From the NCBI GenBank assembly GCA_965200775.1, contig OZ241383.1, positions 1,426,001 through 1,490,000 on the forward strand: a stretch of DNA of 64,000 bases, written 5' to 3'. The notes beneath the pieces are model-generated. The model was given only the letters and a program-made list of their open reading frames with translations. It was not told where the DNA came from and ran no database searches. The stretch is from Poriferisocius sp965200775. Its GTDB lineage: Bacteria; Actinomycetota; Acidimicrobiia; Acidimicrobiales; Bin134. Shown piece by piece: positions 35,542 to 44,110 of the stretch (positions are counted from its first letter, which is position 1; every line of letters begins with the position of its first letter). Position numbers and translations under genes: made by a program.

Positions 35542-36628
35542 AGAATCGGAGGAGGCCGCTCTCGAGCATCTCCACGACGCAGGGTGTACCGACGGGTTGC
35601 CTGTGGTGATCCCCACCCCGGAGCGGGTGGAGCGCATGGCGCTGGCCTCGGGGCTCGACATCGATATGTCGCTGGGCCAACTCGGGCCCAACCTGGGCGA
35701 AGCCACCGTGGAGAAAGCGGCCATCGCCGCGGTGATGGCCGGATGCCGGCCCGATTACTTCCCTGTGGTGGTGGCAGCGGTGCGAGCGGTGTGCGACCCC
35801 CGCCTGGACATGACCGAAGTGCAATCCACCACCCACAACCTCGGCCCGCTGCTCATCGTGAACGGCCCGGCGGTGGAGGCGTGCGGAGTGGCGTGCGGGT
35901 TCGGTGCGCTGGGTCCCGGCCATAGGGCCAACGCCACCATCGGACGGGCCGTGCGGCTGGCGATGATCAACATCGGGGGCGGGAGGCCCGGCACGTCCGA
36001 TATGGCCCTGCTCGGCCATCCCGGCAAGTTCACCTTCTGTTTGGGTGAGGACGAAGAGTCGAGCCCGTGGCCGCCACTGCACACGTCGCTGGGCTACGAG
36101 GCCGAACAGAGCACCGTGACCGTGGCCTGCACCGAGGGGCCCCACTCGGTGATCTGCTTCCCCGACGACGACCCCGAGGTATACGCCGATTACCTGTTGA
36201 ACGTGCTGGCTGCCTCGCTGTCGGGGTTGGGGGCCAACAACACCCACTTCGCCCGGGGCACCCAGGTGGTAGTGCTCAACCCCGACCACGCCATCGCTCT
36301 GGCCGACGTGGGCTACGACCGGGCTTCGGTGGCCGAGGTGCTGTGCGAGCGGGCCAAACGTTCGTGGGCGGAGCTGGCCACCGTGCGGACGCAGGGGTCG
36401 GGCATCAACGACGAGCAGCGCCGCCAGGGGGCCGATCCTGACAGGGTGGTTCACGCGCTGCGGGGGCCCGAATCGCTGCTCGTTCTGGTGGCAGGCGGTA
36501 CCGGGCTGTACTCAACGGTGATGCCGTCGTGGGGTGCCGGTCCTCACGGAAACGGCCATGTGACGGTGGAGATCGAACTGGATCAGGCGTGTGAAGTGCC
36601 GTTTTCGGGTTTGCCGGCCGACCTATAA
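35522..36628 (+). CDS. Uncharacterised partner protein of the UGSC selenoprotein
   Basis: A 368-residue soluble protein, no signal or membrane helix. Notable segments are HDAGCTDGLPVVIPTPERVERM near the start, EKAAIAAVMAGCRPDYFPVV, the NGPAVEACGVACGFGALGPGHRANATIGRA block and PGKFTFCLGEDEESSPWPPLH. Several Cys (about 22, 75, 91, 119, 123) could form a thiol relay. I associate this gene with the UGSC family as a neighbour but know no function. It begins 58 bp after the selenoprotein stop and is most likely co-transcribed, so the two may form a complex or act on the same substrate. Confidence 0.8.
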   Translation: MSGRLTAESEEAALEHLHDAGCTDGLPVVIPTPERVERMALASGLDIDMSLGQLGPNLGEATVEKAAIAAVMAGCRPDYFPVVVAAVRAVCDPRLDMTEVQSTTHNLGPLLIVNGPAVEACGVACGFGALGPGHRANATIGRAVRLAMINIGGGRPGTSDMALLGHPGKFTFCLGEDEESSPWPPLHTSLGYEAEQSTVTVACTEGPHSVICFPDDDPEVYADYLLNVLAASLSGLGANNTHFARGTQVVVLNPDHAIALADVGYDRASVAEVLCERAKRSWAELATVRTQGSGINDEQRRQGADPDRVVHALRGPESLLVLVAGGTGLYSTVMPSWGAGPHGNGHVTVEIELDQACEVPFSGLPADL

Positions 36629-36650
36629 GCGAGTCAATTGGGCCGCCTGC

Positions 36651-36659
36651 TGGTAGCGT
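36651..36659 (+). promoter_or_regulatory. Leaderless extended -10 box
   Basis: TGGTAGCGT (extended -10, TGN plus TAGCGT at 36654-36659) lies seven nt before the ATG at 36667, giving the membrane-protein gene its own leaderless promoter despite the short distance from the upstream gene. Confidence 0.55.
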
Positions 36660-36666
36660 CGGGGGC

Positions 36667-37524
36667 ATGGGTCGATTCCGCCGAACACTGGACACCGCCA
36701 AGGCCTCCTGGGCGGTGCTGCAACACGATCGAGAGCTTGCTCTACTGCCGGTATTTGGGGCGATCGCCTCGCTGGTGGTGGCGGCGGCCATAGGCATTCC
36801 CATCTGGCTGTCCACCGACGGCATCGACGATGGGGGCAGCGACACCGGCAGCACCCCGATGCTGTGGATCGGCGGGCTGATCATTCTGATCGCAGGAACC
36901 ATCATCACGGTCTTCTTCAACGCAGCTGTGGTATCGGGAGCCCGGGAGCGGTTCAGCGGCGGCGATCCCACCATTTCCAGTGCCATCAAGGGAGCGTTCT
37001 CCCGACTTCACGTGATTGTGCCCTGGGCGTTGCTCGCCGTCACGGTGGGGCTGATCTTGAGGGCCATCCAGAGTTCCGACAACGCCTTCACCCGCATCAT
37101 CGGCAGCATCCTCGACATGGCGTGGGGGGTGCTCACCTTCTTGGTGGTGCCGATTCTGGTGGTGGAGGAGACCGGGCCGTTCCAGTCGGTCAAGCGCTCG
37201 GGCGAGCTGCTGCGCACCACGTGGGGTGAGAACCTGATGGCCCAGGTGGGGTTCGGGATCATCGGTATCGTGGCCGCCCTCCCCGGCATCCTCATCGCTG
37301 TGATCGGGGTTTCGGCCGGGTCCGCCGGAGCGGTTATCGGGATCGCCATCGGCGTGGCGTGGATTGCCCTGGTGTCGGTGGTGGTGAGCACGCTGACCGC
37401 CATCTTCCAGATGGCCCTCTACCTGTACGCCACCACCGGACAGGTCCCGTCGGGGTTCGAGAACTCCGGCCTCAGGGACACCTTCCACGAGCGCTCCCAG
37501 GGCCGCCTGATGAGGGGCTTCTAG
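36667..37524 (+). CDS. DUF6159-like multi-pass membrane protein
   Basis: A 285-residue membrane protein with about six hydrophobic segments (for example IASLVVAAAIGIPIWLS, IGGLIILIAGTIITVFFNAAVV and VGFGIIGIVAALPGILIAVIGV). The N-terminus (MGRFRRTLDTAKASWAVLQHDRELALLPVFG) fits the start of the DUF6159 family. The function is unknown. The ATG is seven nt after TAGCGT (see promoter entry). It follows the UGSC partner gene on the same strand but has its own promoter. Confidence 0.8.
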   Translation: MGRFRRTLDTAKASWAVLQHDRELALLPVFGAIASLVVAAAIGIPIWLSTDGIDDGGSDTGSTPMLWIGGLIILIAGTIITVFFNAAVVSGARERFSGGDPTISSAIKGAFSRLHVIVPWALLAVTVGLILRAIQSSDNAFTRIIGSILDMAWGVLTFLVVPILVVEETGPFQSVKRSGELLRTTWGENLMAQVGFGIIGIVAALPGILIAVIGVSAGSAGAVIGIAIGVAWIALVSVVVSTLTAIFQMALYLYATTGQVPSGFENSGLRDTFHERSQGRLMRGF

Positions 37525-37539
37525 GCCAAAGCCGATCCC

Positions 37540-37938
37540 TCAGGCAGGGGCCAGGGCGGCTCGGGCGATCTCGGGGTTGTAGTACTCCCTGGTGAAGCAC
37601 ACCTTTCCGTCCCTGAAGCGCCACAAACCGATGTAACGGTTGGCGTAGCGTCGCCCGGTGGCGATCACCTCACCCGAACTGGTGTACTCGGCCACCAGTA
37701 GGTCGGGCTCGGCGCAAGGATAGGAAGCGGTGATATCCAGGGTGAACCTAAACACCTTGAACGCCCTCACCAAGCGCTCTCGAACCACTTCTTTCCCCTC
37801 GACACGGTCTGGGTTGTCAGGGCTGGAGTAGGGCAGCTCCATCACGTAATCGTCGGTGTAGTGGGCCACCACCGCATCGGCGTCGCCCATGGCCCCGAAC
37901 ACCGAACGCAGCACCTCCAGGTTCCCGGTTTCGCTCAT
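37540..37938 (-). CDS. SnoaL/NTF2-like small protein
   Basis: A 132-residue NTF2-fold protein. The pattern is an N-terminal helix (LEVLRSVFGAMGDADAVVAHYTDDYVMELPYS), KEVVRERLVRAF, and a C-terminal YANRYIGLWRFRDGKVCFTREYYNP, typical of SnoaL-like polyketide cyclase or ketosteroid isomerase relatives. Function cannot be assigned. It is convergent with the DUF6159 gene and divergent from the CoA-transferase at 38007. Confidence 0.8.
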   Translation of the reverse strand: MSETGNLEVLRSVFGAMGDADAVVAHYTDDYVMELPYSSPDNPDRVEGKEVVRERLVRAFKVFRFTLDITASYPCAEPDLLVAEYTSSGEVIATGRRYANRYIGLWRFRDGKVCFTREYYNPEIARAALAPA

Positions 37939-37992
37939 CCCATTAGTTGACCACTTTCGCCGGCTCTTATCGAACCTGTCGCAGGTGGGGAG

Positions 37993-37998
37993 TAGGGT
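37993..37998 (+). promoter_or_regulatory. Leaderless -10 box of the second CoA-transferase gene
   Basis: TAGGGT ends eight nt before the GTG at 38007. This spacing matches the other leaderless genes here and decides for that GTG over the longer frame. Confidence 0.5.
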
Positions 37999-38006
37999 CG
38001 GGGGCC

Positions 38007-40403
38007 GTGTCCGAGAATGAAATGCCGTTGAGGGGCCTTCGGGTCATCGACATGGCCGATGTCAAAGGTGAGCTGGCCGGGAGGCTGCTGGCCGACTTCG
38101 GTGCCGACGTGATCCGGGTGGAGCCGCCGGGTGGAGCCGCGTCACGCCTGATGCCCCCGTTCGCTCCCGACGGCGAAACGAGCCTCTACTTCGCTTTCCG
38201 CAACTTCAACAAGCGGGGCATCACCCTCGACACAGCCACGCCGGAAGGCCAGGCCCGGCTGCGTGAGCTGCTGTCCGGTGCCGACGTGTGGATCGAATCG
38301 TCCAAGCCGGGGACCCTGGACAGGTTCGGACTCGATCCCAGGGCGGTGTCAGCCGAGTTCGAGCATCTGGTGGTGCTGTCGCTCACCGACTTCGGCCAAG
38401 AGGGGCCGTATGCCCATTTCGAGGCCACCGACGAGGTGATCCAGGCCATGAGCGGGCATCTGGCCGCTTCGGGTATACCGGAGAAGCCGCCGCTTCTCAT
38501 CCCCGGTGCCTTCGCCTACGACGCCGCCGGGGTGGTGGGAGCGCTGGCCGCTACGATCGCCTTGGTGGCCCGGCAACGCACCGGACGGGGCCAGCACGTG
38601 GACTTCTCGGTACTGGAAGCGGCCATCCAGCTCAACACCTGGCAGTTGGCCAACATGCGGCCCACCCTCGATGCAGGGCTCGACCCGCCCGTCGTCCGGT
38701 CGGGCACCACGGTGGTGTACCCCTTGTTCGAGACGGCGGACGGGTTCATCACCATGGTGATCCTCAGCCCCCGGCAGTGGTTCGCCATGTGGGAGTGGAT
38801 GGGGCGGCCCGAGGCGTTCGCCGACGAGAGTTGGGGCCAGACCCTCACCCGGCTGATGAACGGCGACGTGTTGAACCCTGTGATCGCTGAGCACTTCGCC
38901 CCCATGATGATGGAGGAGGCGGCGGCCGAGGCCCAGCGCCGGGGGGTGGTGGTGACCCCAATGCTGAAGCCGTCGGACATCCTGGCCAACGAGCATTACG
39001 TGTCGCGGTCCACCTTCGTACCCATGGAGGTAGCCCCAGGTGTGGAGGCGGCGGTGGCCTCCGGGTTCATGGAGATCAACCGCCGTCGCCAGGGGTTGCG
39101 GTTCGCCCCGCCATCGCTGGGAGAGCACAACGCCGAAGTAGCGGCGGAAGCGGCAGGTGCAGAGGGCCGCGGCCCGGTGCCGGCGGCCGGGGAACCGGCG
39201 CAGCCTCTGGCCGGGGTGCGCGTGCTTGACTTCGGCCACGGCGGTGTGGGGGTGGAAGGCGGTCGGATGCTGGCCGAGTACGGGGCCGATGTCATCAAGA
39301 TCGAGACCCGCACCTATCCCGACTTCATGCGGCTGGTCACCGGTGGCGAGATGACCCCGTCGTTCGCGTCGTCGAGCCGCACCAAGCGCAGCTTCGGGGT
39401 GAACTCCAAGATTCCCGAGGGGCTGGCCGTGCTGAAAGAACTGGTCAAAACGGCCGACATCGTGATCGAGAACAACTCCACCGGCACCATGGACGCCATG
39501 GGGGTGGGTTACGAGACGCTGAAGGAACTCAACCCCAGAGTGTGCATGGCCAGCAGCCAGCTAATGGGCTCCACCGGGGCCTACGCCTCGTGGATCGGTT
39601 ACGGCCCCACCATCCAGACGGTGGGGGGCATCAAGTATCTGTGGAACTTCACCGATGGCGACCCTCCGCCGGGATCAAACGCCATCCACCCCGACCATCT
39701 GGCCGGGCGGCTTTGCGCTCTGGGGGCGCTGGCCGGTCTGCTCGACAGGGACGCCCGGGGCGAGGGGGCCCACGCCGAGATCAGCCAGGCCGAGGCCCTG
39801 GTCAATACGTTGGGCGACCTGTTCATGGCCGAGTCGCTGGCCCCTCAATCGGTTCAGCCTCAGGGCAACGACTCCGAACAGGGTGCTCCCTGGGGGGTGT
39901 TCCAGTGCGTAGGCGACCAGCAGTGGAGCGTGATCTGCGTCCGCCACGACAACGACTGGGCGGCGCTGAAGCAGGCCATGGGCAACCCGGAGTGGGCCGA
40001 CAACACGGCCTACGACACCGCCGAAGGCCGGCTGGCGGCTCGTGAGACGCTGAACGCCGGTGTTGCGGAGTGGACGGCGACCCTTTCACCGGTTGAGGTG
40101 CAGGACGCGTGCCAGGAGGTGGGGGTGCCCGGGGCGGCCATGCTCACCGCGCTCGCCCACCTCACAGATCCCCAGCTCGCAGGGCGGGGATTCCCCCTTG
40201 AGGTGTTCCAGCCTGGATCGGGCAACCTGGTGCTGGAGGGGCCCTGCTTCTACGGCAGCGAGATGCCCACTCCCCCGGTCTACGCCGCCCCCCAGCTTGG
40301 CGAGCACACCCGCCAGATCTGCATCGAGGAATTGGGCATGGACCCCGGCGAAGTGGACCGCCTCATCGAGGCCGGGGCGTTGGAGATGCCTCTCCCCGAA
40401 TAG
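38007..40403 (+). CDS. Double-domain CaiB/BaiF-type (class III) CoA-transferase
   Basis: A 798-residue chain with two CoA-transferase domains. Domain 1 (about 5-390) has MPLRGLRVIDMADVKGE and a catalytic Asp segment GAFAYDAAGVVGALAA; domain 2 (about 405-798) has LAGVRVLDFGHGGVGVEGGR and IHPDHLAGRLCALGALAG, where the Asp also fits. Both domains therefore keep the Asp region. It has the same two-domain plan as 22136-24652, but the visible segments differ clearly, so it is a distant paralogue. It probably activates an acid by CoA exchange for degradation. A GTG start is favoured by the -10 box; MPLRG, five codons later, is an alternative. Confidence 0.92.
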   Translation: MSENEMPLRGLRVIDMADVKGELAGRLLADFGADVIRVEPPGGAASRLMPPFAPDGETSLYFAFRNFNKRGITLDTATPEGQARLRELLSGADVWIESSKPGTLDRFGLDPRAVSAEFEHLVVLSLTDFGQEGPYAHFEATDEVIQAMSGHLAASGIPEKPPLLIPGAFAYDAAGVVGALAATIALVARQRTGRGQHVDFSVLEAAIQLNTWQLANMRPTLDAGLDPPVVRSGTTVVYPLFETADGFITMVILSPRQWFAMWEWMGRPEAFADESWGQTLTRLMNGDVLNPVIAEHFAPMMMEEAAAEAQRRGVVVTPMLKPSDILANEHYVSRSTFVPMEVAPGVEAAVASGFMEINRRRQGLRFAPPSLGEHNAEVAAEAAGAEGRGPVPAAGEPAQPLAGVRVLDFGHGGVGVEGGRMLAEYGADVIKIETRTYPDFMRLVTGGEMTPSFASSSRTKRSFGVNSKIPEGLAVLKELVKTADIVIENNSTGTMDAMGVGYETLKELNPRVCMASSQLMGSTGAYASWIGYGPTIQTVGGIKYLWNFTDGDPPPGSNAIHPDHLAGRLCALGALAGLLDRDARGEGAHAEISQAEALVNTLGDLFMAESLAPQSVQPQGNDSEQGAPWGVFQCVGDQQWSVICVRHDNDWAALKQAMGNPEWADNTAYDTAEGRLAARETLNAGVAEWTATLSPVEVQDACQEVGVPGAAMLTALAHLTDPQLAGRGFPLEVFQPGSGNLVLEGPCFYGSEMPTPPVYAAPQLGEHTRQICIEELGMDPGEVDRLIEAGALEMPLPE

Positions 40404-40519
40404 GGATACCTGGTTGACTGCCTGAGCCGTCCGGCTGTCGCTCGGGCTCAGCCGGGTTGACGACGGATGGTTGTCACCAAGGGATCAGCCGATGACAATG
40501 GCCGGCTGTCTCTGGAGCT

Positions 40520-41305
40520 TCAGCCTATGACCAAGCCGCCGTTGGGGGTGATGGTCTCGCCGGTAACGAAGTCGCTCTCGTCGGACGCCAGGTAGAGCGC
40601 CGCGTAGGCGATGTCGTCGGGGACGCCGATCCGCCCGGCGGGGGTAATCATCTTCAGCCCCTCGATCATGGCGGCGTCAACGCCGGCCACCATCGGGGTG
40701 TCGATCACGCCGGGGCAGACGGCATTTGCCCTGATCCCCAATGGGGAGCAGAAACGGGCTATCGCCCGGGTGAACCCCAAAAGACCGGCCTTGGCGGTGG
40801 CGTAGTGAATCGGCCCCCACCCGGCCAGCCCGGCAATCGAAGACATGTTGATGATCGAGCCTTTCGCCCCGGAGTCCAGCAGGCGACTCATCATGGCCCG
40901 GGTGCAGTAGAAGGCACCGTTCAGGTGGATGTCAAGCATCCGCTGCCAGCCGTCGTCGCTCATATCCATGATCTGGCGGTCACCGCCGGTGTTGCCCTCG
41001 CCGGAGCCGTCGCCCGGGGTGTGATCGACCCCGGCATTGTTCACCAGCACGGTGACCGGACCGAAGCGGGCGTCGATACCGGCGAACATGGCCTCGATGG
41101 CCTTGCTGTCGGACACGTCGCAGGCCGCGCTCATGGCCTCGCCCCCACCGGCGGTCACCTGATCGGCCACCGCTGCAGCAGCCGCCTCGTTCAGGTCCTG
41201 CACCACCACCTTGGCTCCCTCGTTGGCGAACAACACGCTGATCGCTGTTCCCAGCCCGCCCCCGCCGCCGGTTACCAGGGCAACCTTGCCGTCCAGTCTT
41301 CCCAT
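40520..41305 (-). CDS. Short-chain dehydrogenase/reductase (SDR)
   Basis: A 261-residue classical SDR. It has TGGGGGLG (cofactor loop), the NNAG motif in VLVNNAGVD, the catalytic Ser in NMSSIAG and Tyr/Lys in HYATAK, and a C-terminal DESDFVTGETITPNGG. The Asp after the second strand (VVVQDLNE) suggests NAD+. It oxidises or reduces a hydroxyl or keto group, possibly as 3-hydroxyacyl or steroid dehydrogenase. ATG at 41303-41305 has a GGAGGT site; the longer frame is not used. Confidence 0.94.
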   Translation of the reverse strand: MGRLDGKVALVTGGGGGLGTAISVLFANEGAKVVVQDLNEAAAAAVADQVTAGGGEAMSAACDVSDSKAIEAMFAGIDARFGPVTVLVNNAGVDHTPGDGSGEGNTGGDRQIMDMSDDGWQRMLDIHLNGAFYCTRAMMSRLLDSGAKGSIINMSSIAGLAGWGPIHYATAKAGLLGFTRAIARFCSPLGIRANAVCPGVIDTPMVAGVDAAMIEGLKMITPAGRIGVPDDIAYAALYLASDESDFVTGETITPNGGLVIG

Positions 41306-41346
41306 GAGAGACCTCCCTGTTGTTGTGGTCGTGGCCGAGACTCTAA

Positions 41347-42360
41347 CTACTCCGCAAGCGCGGCCACCACCGGGGCGAAGCTGGTGATGGTCTCGGCCAG
41401 GCCGTCGGCGGCGGTGGAGCGAGCGGTGGCAGCCAAGTTGAGGCTGGCGCTGGTGAAGCCCATGTCGAGCACGGCGGCGAGCTGATCGGCGCACTCGTCG
41501 GGGGTGCCGACAATGGTGAACGCCTGCACCAGCCGGTCGTCGATCAGGTGGTCGAGAGCGGGGTCGTCCAAACGGTGGTGGTCGAAATACCAGCCCCGGC
41601 TTCGGGCCAGCGCCTCCTCGATGGCGGTCATCCGGTCGGGGTCCACATCCAGCTCGGGTGGGCGGATGATGGTGAGGTAGTGAGCGGCGTACCGTTTGAC
41701 GCTGCGGCGGGCCAGGGCACCGTCCTCGGAACAGCACAGCGTGAGCCGGGGGGCGACCTCAAGATCATCTGTGGACCGGCCGGCCCGGGAGGCACCCTCG
41801 GCCAGCCACTCCCTGTAGGAGCGGACCAGGTTGGCCGACAGGAAGCGCCCGCCCACCAGTGCGATGTCTGCCACCTCTCCGGCCAGGCGCATTACCTGAG
41901 GGCTGCGGGTTCCGATCGAGATGGGAATCGGGTGGTTCGAGGGACAGACCAGGCGCTCGCCACCGACATCACCTCCGGCCAACAGGGCGCGGATGTCGGC
42001 TACCGCCTGGCGCAGGGTGGCCACAGGCTTGGGGTAGTCGATGCCCAGCGGCTCCAGGCCGGCCCCCACCCCCAGACCGCAGAACGCCCGGTGGGGAGCG
42101 ATGTCTTCGAGAGTGGCCAGGGCTCCCGCCAGCACCACGGGATGGCGGGTGTAGGGGTTGGTGACCATGGCCCCGACGGCAATGCGCTGGGTGGCCTGGG
42201 CGCACAGGGCCTGAAGCATGAAACAGTCGGGCCAGAACACCACATCGGAGAGGCCCAGCCGGGCAAAACCGGCCTCCTCAACCAGCCGGGCCAGCCCCAC
42301 AACCTCGGAGGTGGACATCCCGGGGCTGATCTCGGCTTCGAGCGTGACCCCCACAGCCAT
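41347..42360 (-). CDS. LLM-class (methylenetetrahydromethanopterin reductase-like) oxidoreductase
   Basis: A 337-residue LLM-family TIM-barrel enzyme. Features are EEAGFARLGLSDVVFWPD, VGAMVTNPYTRHPVVLAGALATLEDIAP, FCGLGVGAG and PISIGTRSPQVMRLAGEVADIALVGG, the typical F420/FMN-binding order. Substrate unknown. ATG at 42358-42360 gives the family's usual N-terminus. It lies 41 bp upstream of the SDR start on the same strand and may be co-transcribed with it. Confidence 0.9.
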   Translation of the reverse strand: MAVGVTLEAEISPGMSTSEVVGLARLVEEAGFARLGLSDVVFWPDCFMLQALCAQATQRIAVGAMVTNPYTRHPVVLAGALATLEDIAPHRAFCGLGVGAGLEPLGIDYPKPVATLRQAVADIRALLAGGDVGGERLVCPSNHPIPISIGTRSPQVMRLAGEVADIALVGGRFLSANLVRSYREWLAEGASRAGRSTDDLEVAPRLTLCCSEDGALARRSVKRYAAHYLTIIRPPELDVDPDRMTAIEEALARSRGWYFDHHRLDDPALDHLIDDRLVQAFTIVGTPDECADQLAAVLDMGFTSASLNLAATARSTAADGLAETITSFAPVVAALAE

Positions 42361-42391
42361 GGGACTGTAGCCGCTACGGGGTGCCGGCCGG

Positions 42392-42742
42392 TCAGCCCCA
42401 GCCCAGCTCGTCGAGCCGGTCGTCCTCAATACCGAAATGGTGGGCCACCTCGTGTATCACGGTGACCCTCACCTGCTCCACCACTTCGGCCTCGCTGTCG
42501 CACCCCCCGCATATGGGCAGCCGGTAGATGTAGATGCGGTCGGGTAGCACCATCTCGCCCCCGCCGTAGTAGCCCCGCTCGGTGAGCGGCACCCCGTCGT
42601 ACAACCCCCAGATGTCGGGGTCGTCGCCCTCATCGGCCACCAACACCGCCACGTTGTCCATCATCTCGGCCAGGTCGTCGGGAATCTCATCCAGGGCCTG
42701 CGCCACCAGCTCCTCGAACCGCTCCGACGAAACCTCAACCAT
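42392..42742 (-). CDS. Zincin-like metallopeptidase family protein
   Basis: A 116-residue zincin-like protein. The zinc-binding helix is VTVIHEVAHHFGIEDDRL (HEXXH-type HEVAH plus a downstream acidic residue), and the N-terminal FEELVAQALDEIPDDLAEMMDNVAV and GVPLTERG fit the small actinobacterial metallopeptidase family. Two ATGs exist (42751 and 42742). The second is chosen because GGGAGG lies nine nt before it, while it touches the first. No signal peptide, so the protein acts in the cytoplasm. Substrate unknown. Confidence 0.9.
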   Translation of the reverse strand: MVEVSSERFEELVAQALDEIPDDLAEMMDNVAVLVADEGDDPDIWGLYDGVPLTERGYYGGGEMVLPDRIYIYRLPICGGCDSEAEVVEQVRVTVIHEVAHHFGIEDDRLDELGWG

Positions 42743-42855
42743 CCTCGCCATCCTCCCACCCAACCACCCCCAACCCCGACACAAGCCGAAACATGGGTGC
42801 TCCCACAAATGGCCAACTGGGAGACCTCAGGCTGCATCGGCTCGCAGAGGTGATA

Positions 42856-42872
42856 GGGGGAAAGTGTCGTAG
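42856..42872 (+). repeat. 17-bp direct repeat, left copy (AbiE island boundary)
   Basis: GGGGGAAAGTGTCGTAG occurs here and again exactly at 44900-44916, in the same orientation, enclosing the AbiEi/AbiEii genes and the small ORF. It may be a target-site or attachment-site duplication. Confidence 0.85.
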
Positions 42873-43021
42873 GGTGCGGGCGAGGGGGTAGCCACGTTCG
42901 ATTCCACTGTTTGGGTATTGACTTGGAATCCGCAGTCCAATCACCTGGCCTGACCTGACCTGGCATGACACTCCCTACAGGGCATGCCTCCACTAGAGGG
43001 GCAAGGTTAGTTTCTCCGGCC

Positions 43022-43117
43022 ATGCGCAGAATTCGGGCAGCATTGGCAATAGTCGCTCTCCTGGCAGGGATCTTGGCGCTTTTGGCCGTGGCGATTCCCA
43101 CCGCCGCGCGGACCTGA
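43022..43117 (+). CDS. Possible 31-residue hydrophobic peptide
   Basis: A short ORF encodes MRRIRAALAIVALLAG followed by ILALLAVAIPTAART: basic N-terminus and one membrane-length helix. There is no clear ribosome site (TTTCTCCGGCC before the ATG). It may be a fragment of a signal peptide or a chance ORF in the island. Confidence 0.25.
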   Translation: MRRIRAALAIVALLAGILALLAVAIPTAART

Positions 43118-43187
43118 AAGGAGCGGACCTAACCGGAGTTATAACGGAATACCCGACCTCGATTGTGTATGTTTCTCTTATCGGTTC

Positions 43188-43196
43188 TGGTATAGT
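43188..43196 (+). promoter_or_regulatory. Extended -10 promoter of the AbiE module (leaderless)
   Basis: TGGTATAGT is an extended -10 (TGN plus TATAGT at 43191-43196) six nt before the ATG at 43203. The transcript should begin at the start codon and carry both genes of the module. Confidence 0.65.
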
Positions 43197-43202
43197 TCTC
43201 AT

Positions 43203-44054
43203 ATGGGTTCTGCAAGTGTTCTGGTGGAGTTGCCACCGGTGTTCTTGACTCGGGAGTTTGAGCAGGCGGCGGGGGTGCGTCCGTCGTCGGCATCGCGGGC
43301 GTTGGGGGAGTTAGCTGCGGGGGGTTTGGTGGGCAGGATCAGGCGGGGAACGTGGCGCAATTTCGCGGTGGAGTGGCCGGGTGCGGATGTTCTGTTGGTC
43401 GGGTCGGGTCCTGTGTCGCATCATTGGACGCCCGAGTGGGAAACTGAATTGGAGGTAGCCTACAGCGGGTTGCCTCGGCGGGTGTCCGGGCTTTGCGCTG
43501 TGGGTATGGCGGGAGTGCCGGTTGTGTGTTGGCCGGAGGTCAGTGTGGAGGCTGGCACTGCTTTCGACACGGATGGGTTCGGGTTCGTGTCTTGGCGCGA
43601 AGCGTCCGGCACCCTGTTGGCAAAAGCGGAGCAGGTCACCGAGCATACGTGGGTTTCGACGCCGGCTAGGGCGGTGCTGGAGTGTGCCCAACACCCGTAT
43701 CGCTCGCACCGCTGGGAGGAGCATGTAGGGCGCATGATTGTCAACCGTTTCGACGTGTGCTCGCCCGACGAAATTTCTCGAGCCGCTGAAGCGCTCGGTT
43801 GGCGGGCAGGTCTTCGCCGGTTGGCGTCGCTGGCAGACGGTTTGGCCCGGTCGTCGACGGGCCGGGAACTGGGGTTCGATGTGGACCCTGACTGGGCCGG
43901 GTTGTGCCGGACCTCCGGCCGCGGGGACAAGTGGGTACACCTCGCTCCGCTGCGCCGCGCCAACCACCCACCACAAAGCGCAGATCAAGATGACGCTCGC
44001 AAGGTCCACTGGCCAACCACACCCAATGCACTGGCGCTCAAGGTGTCCACTTGA
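43203..44054 (+). CDS. AbiEi-family antitoxin (type IV toxin-antitoxin)
   Basis: A 283-residue protein with an N-terminal winged helix (LTREFEQAAGVRPSSASRALGELAAGGLVGRIRRGTW, about 15-55) followed by the AbiEi C-terminal region with TPARAVLECAQHP. AbiEi antitoxins repress their promoter through this N-terminal domain and block the AbiEii nucleotidyltransferase toxin without being degraded. The start at the leaderless promoter is clear. Codon use is richer in T than neighbouring genes, in line with horizontal transfer. Its stop overlaps a possible TTG start (TTGA, 44051) of the toxin frame. Confidence 0.85.
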   Translation: MGSASVLVELPPVFLTREFEQAAGVRPSSASRALGELAAGGLVGRIRRGTWRNFAVEWPGADVLLVGSGPVSHHWTPEWETELEVAYSGLPRRVSGLCAVGMAGVPVVCWPEVSVEAGTAFDTDGFGFVSWREASGTLLAKAEQVTEHTWVSTPARAVLECAQHPYRSHRWEEHVGRMIVNRFDVCSPDEISRAAEALGWRAGLRRLASLADGLARSSTGRELGFDVDPDWAGLCRTSGRGDKWVHLAPLRRANHPPQSADQDDARKVHWPTTPNALALKVST

Positions 44055-44110
44055 GCCCTACCAGCGGCCCAGGTAAACGGGACCTGCACCGGCGGTAGGA
44101 ACCTGCCGAT

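Larger units (their letters stand above)
42743..43202. other. 460-bp intergenic region before the AbiE module
   Basis: Between the divergent metallopeptidase and AbiEi genes there is no long conserved gene. It holds one copy of the 17-bp direct repeat (42856-42872), a 31-codon hydrophobic ORF (43022-43117) and the leaderless AbiEi promoter. The sequence around 42940-42970 has CCTGACCTGACCTGG repeats. Base composition is more AT-rich near 43120-43202 than in the neighbours. Confidence 0.7.

Noticed and set aside
42941..42975. CCTGACCTGACCTGG repeats as a possible CRISPR-like or regulatory array
   Set aside because: Only two or three 6-bp units, no spacers and no cas genes in the window.
31896..44098. 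TAG as a recoded amino acid (two in-frame TAGs, at 31896 and 44096)
   Set aside because: TAG is used as a normal stop here, e.g. at the ends of 5909-6328, 24753-26027 and 36667-37524, so recoding is unlikely.
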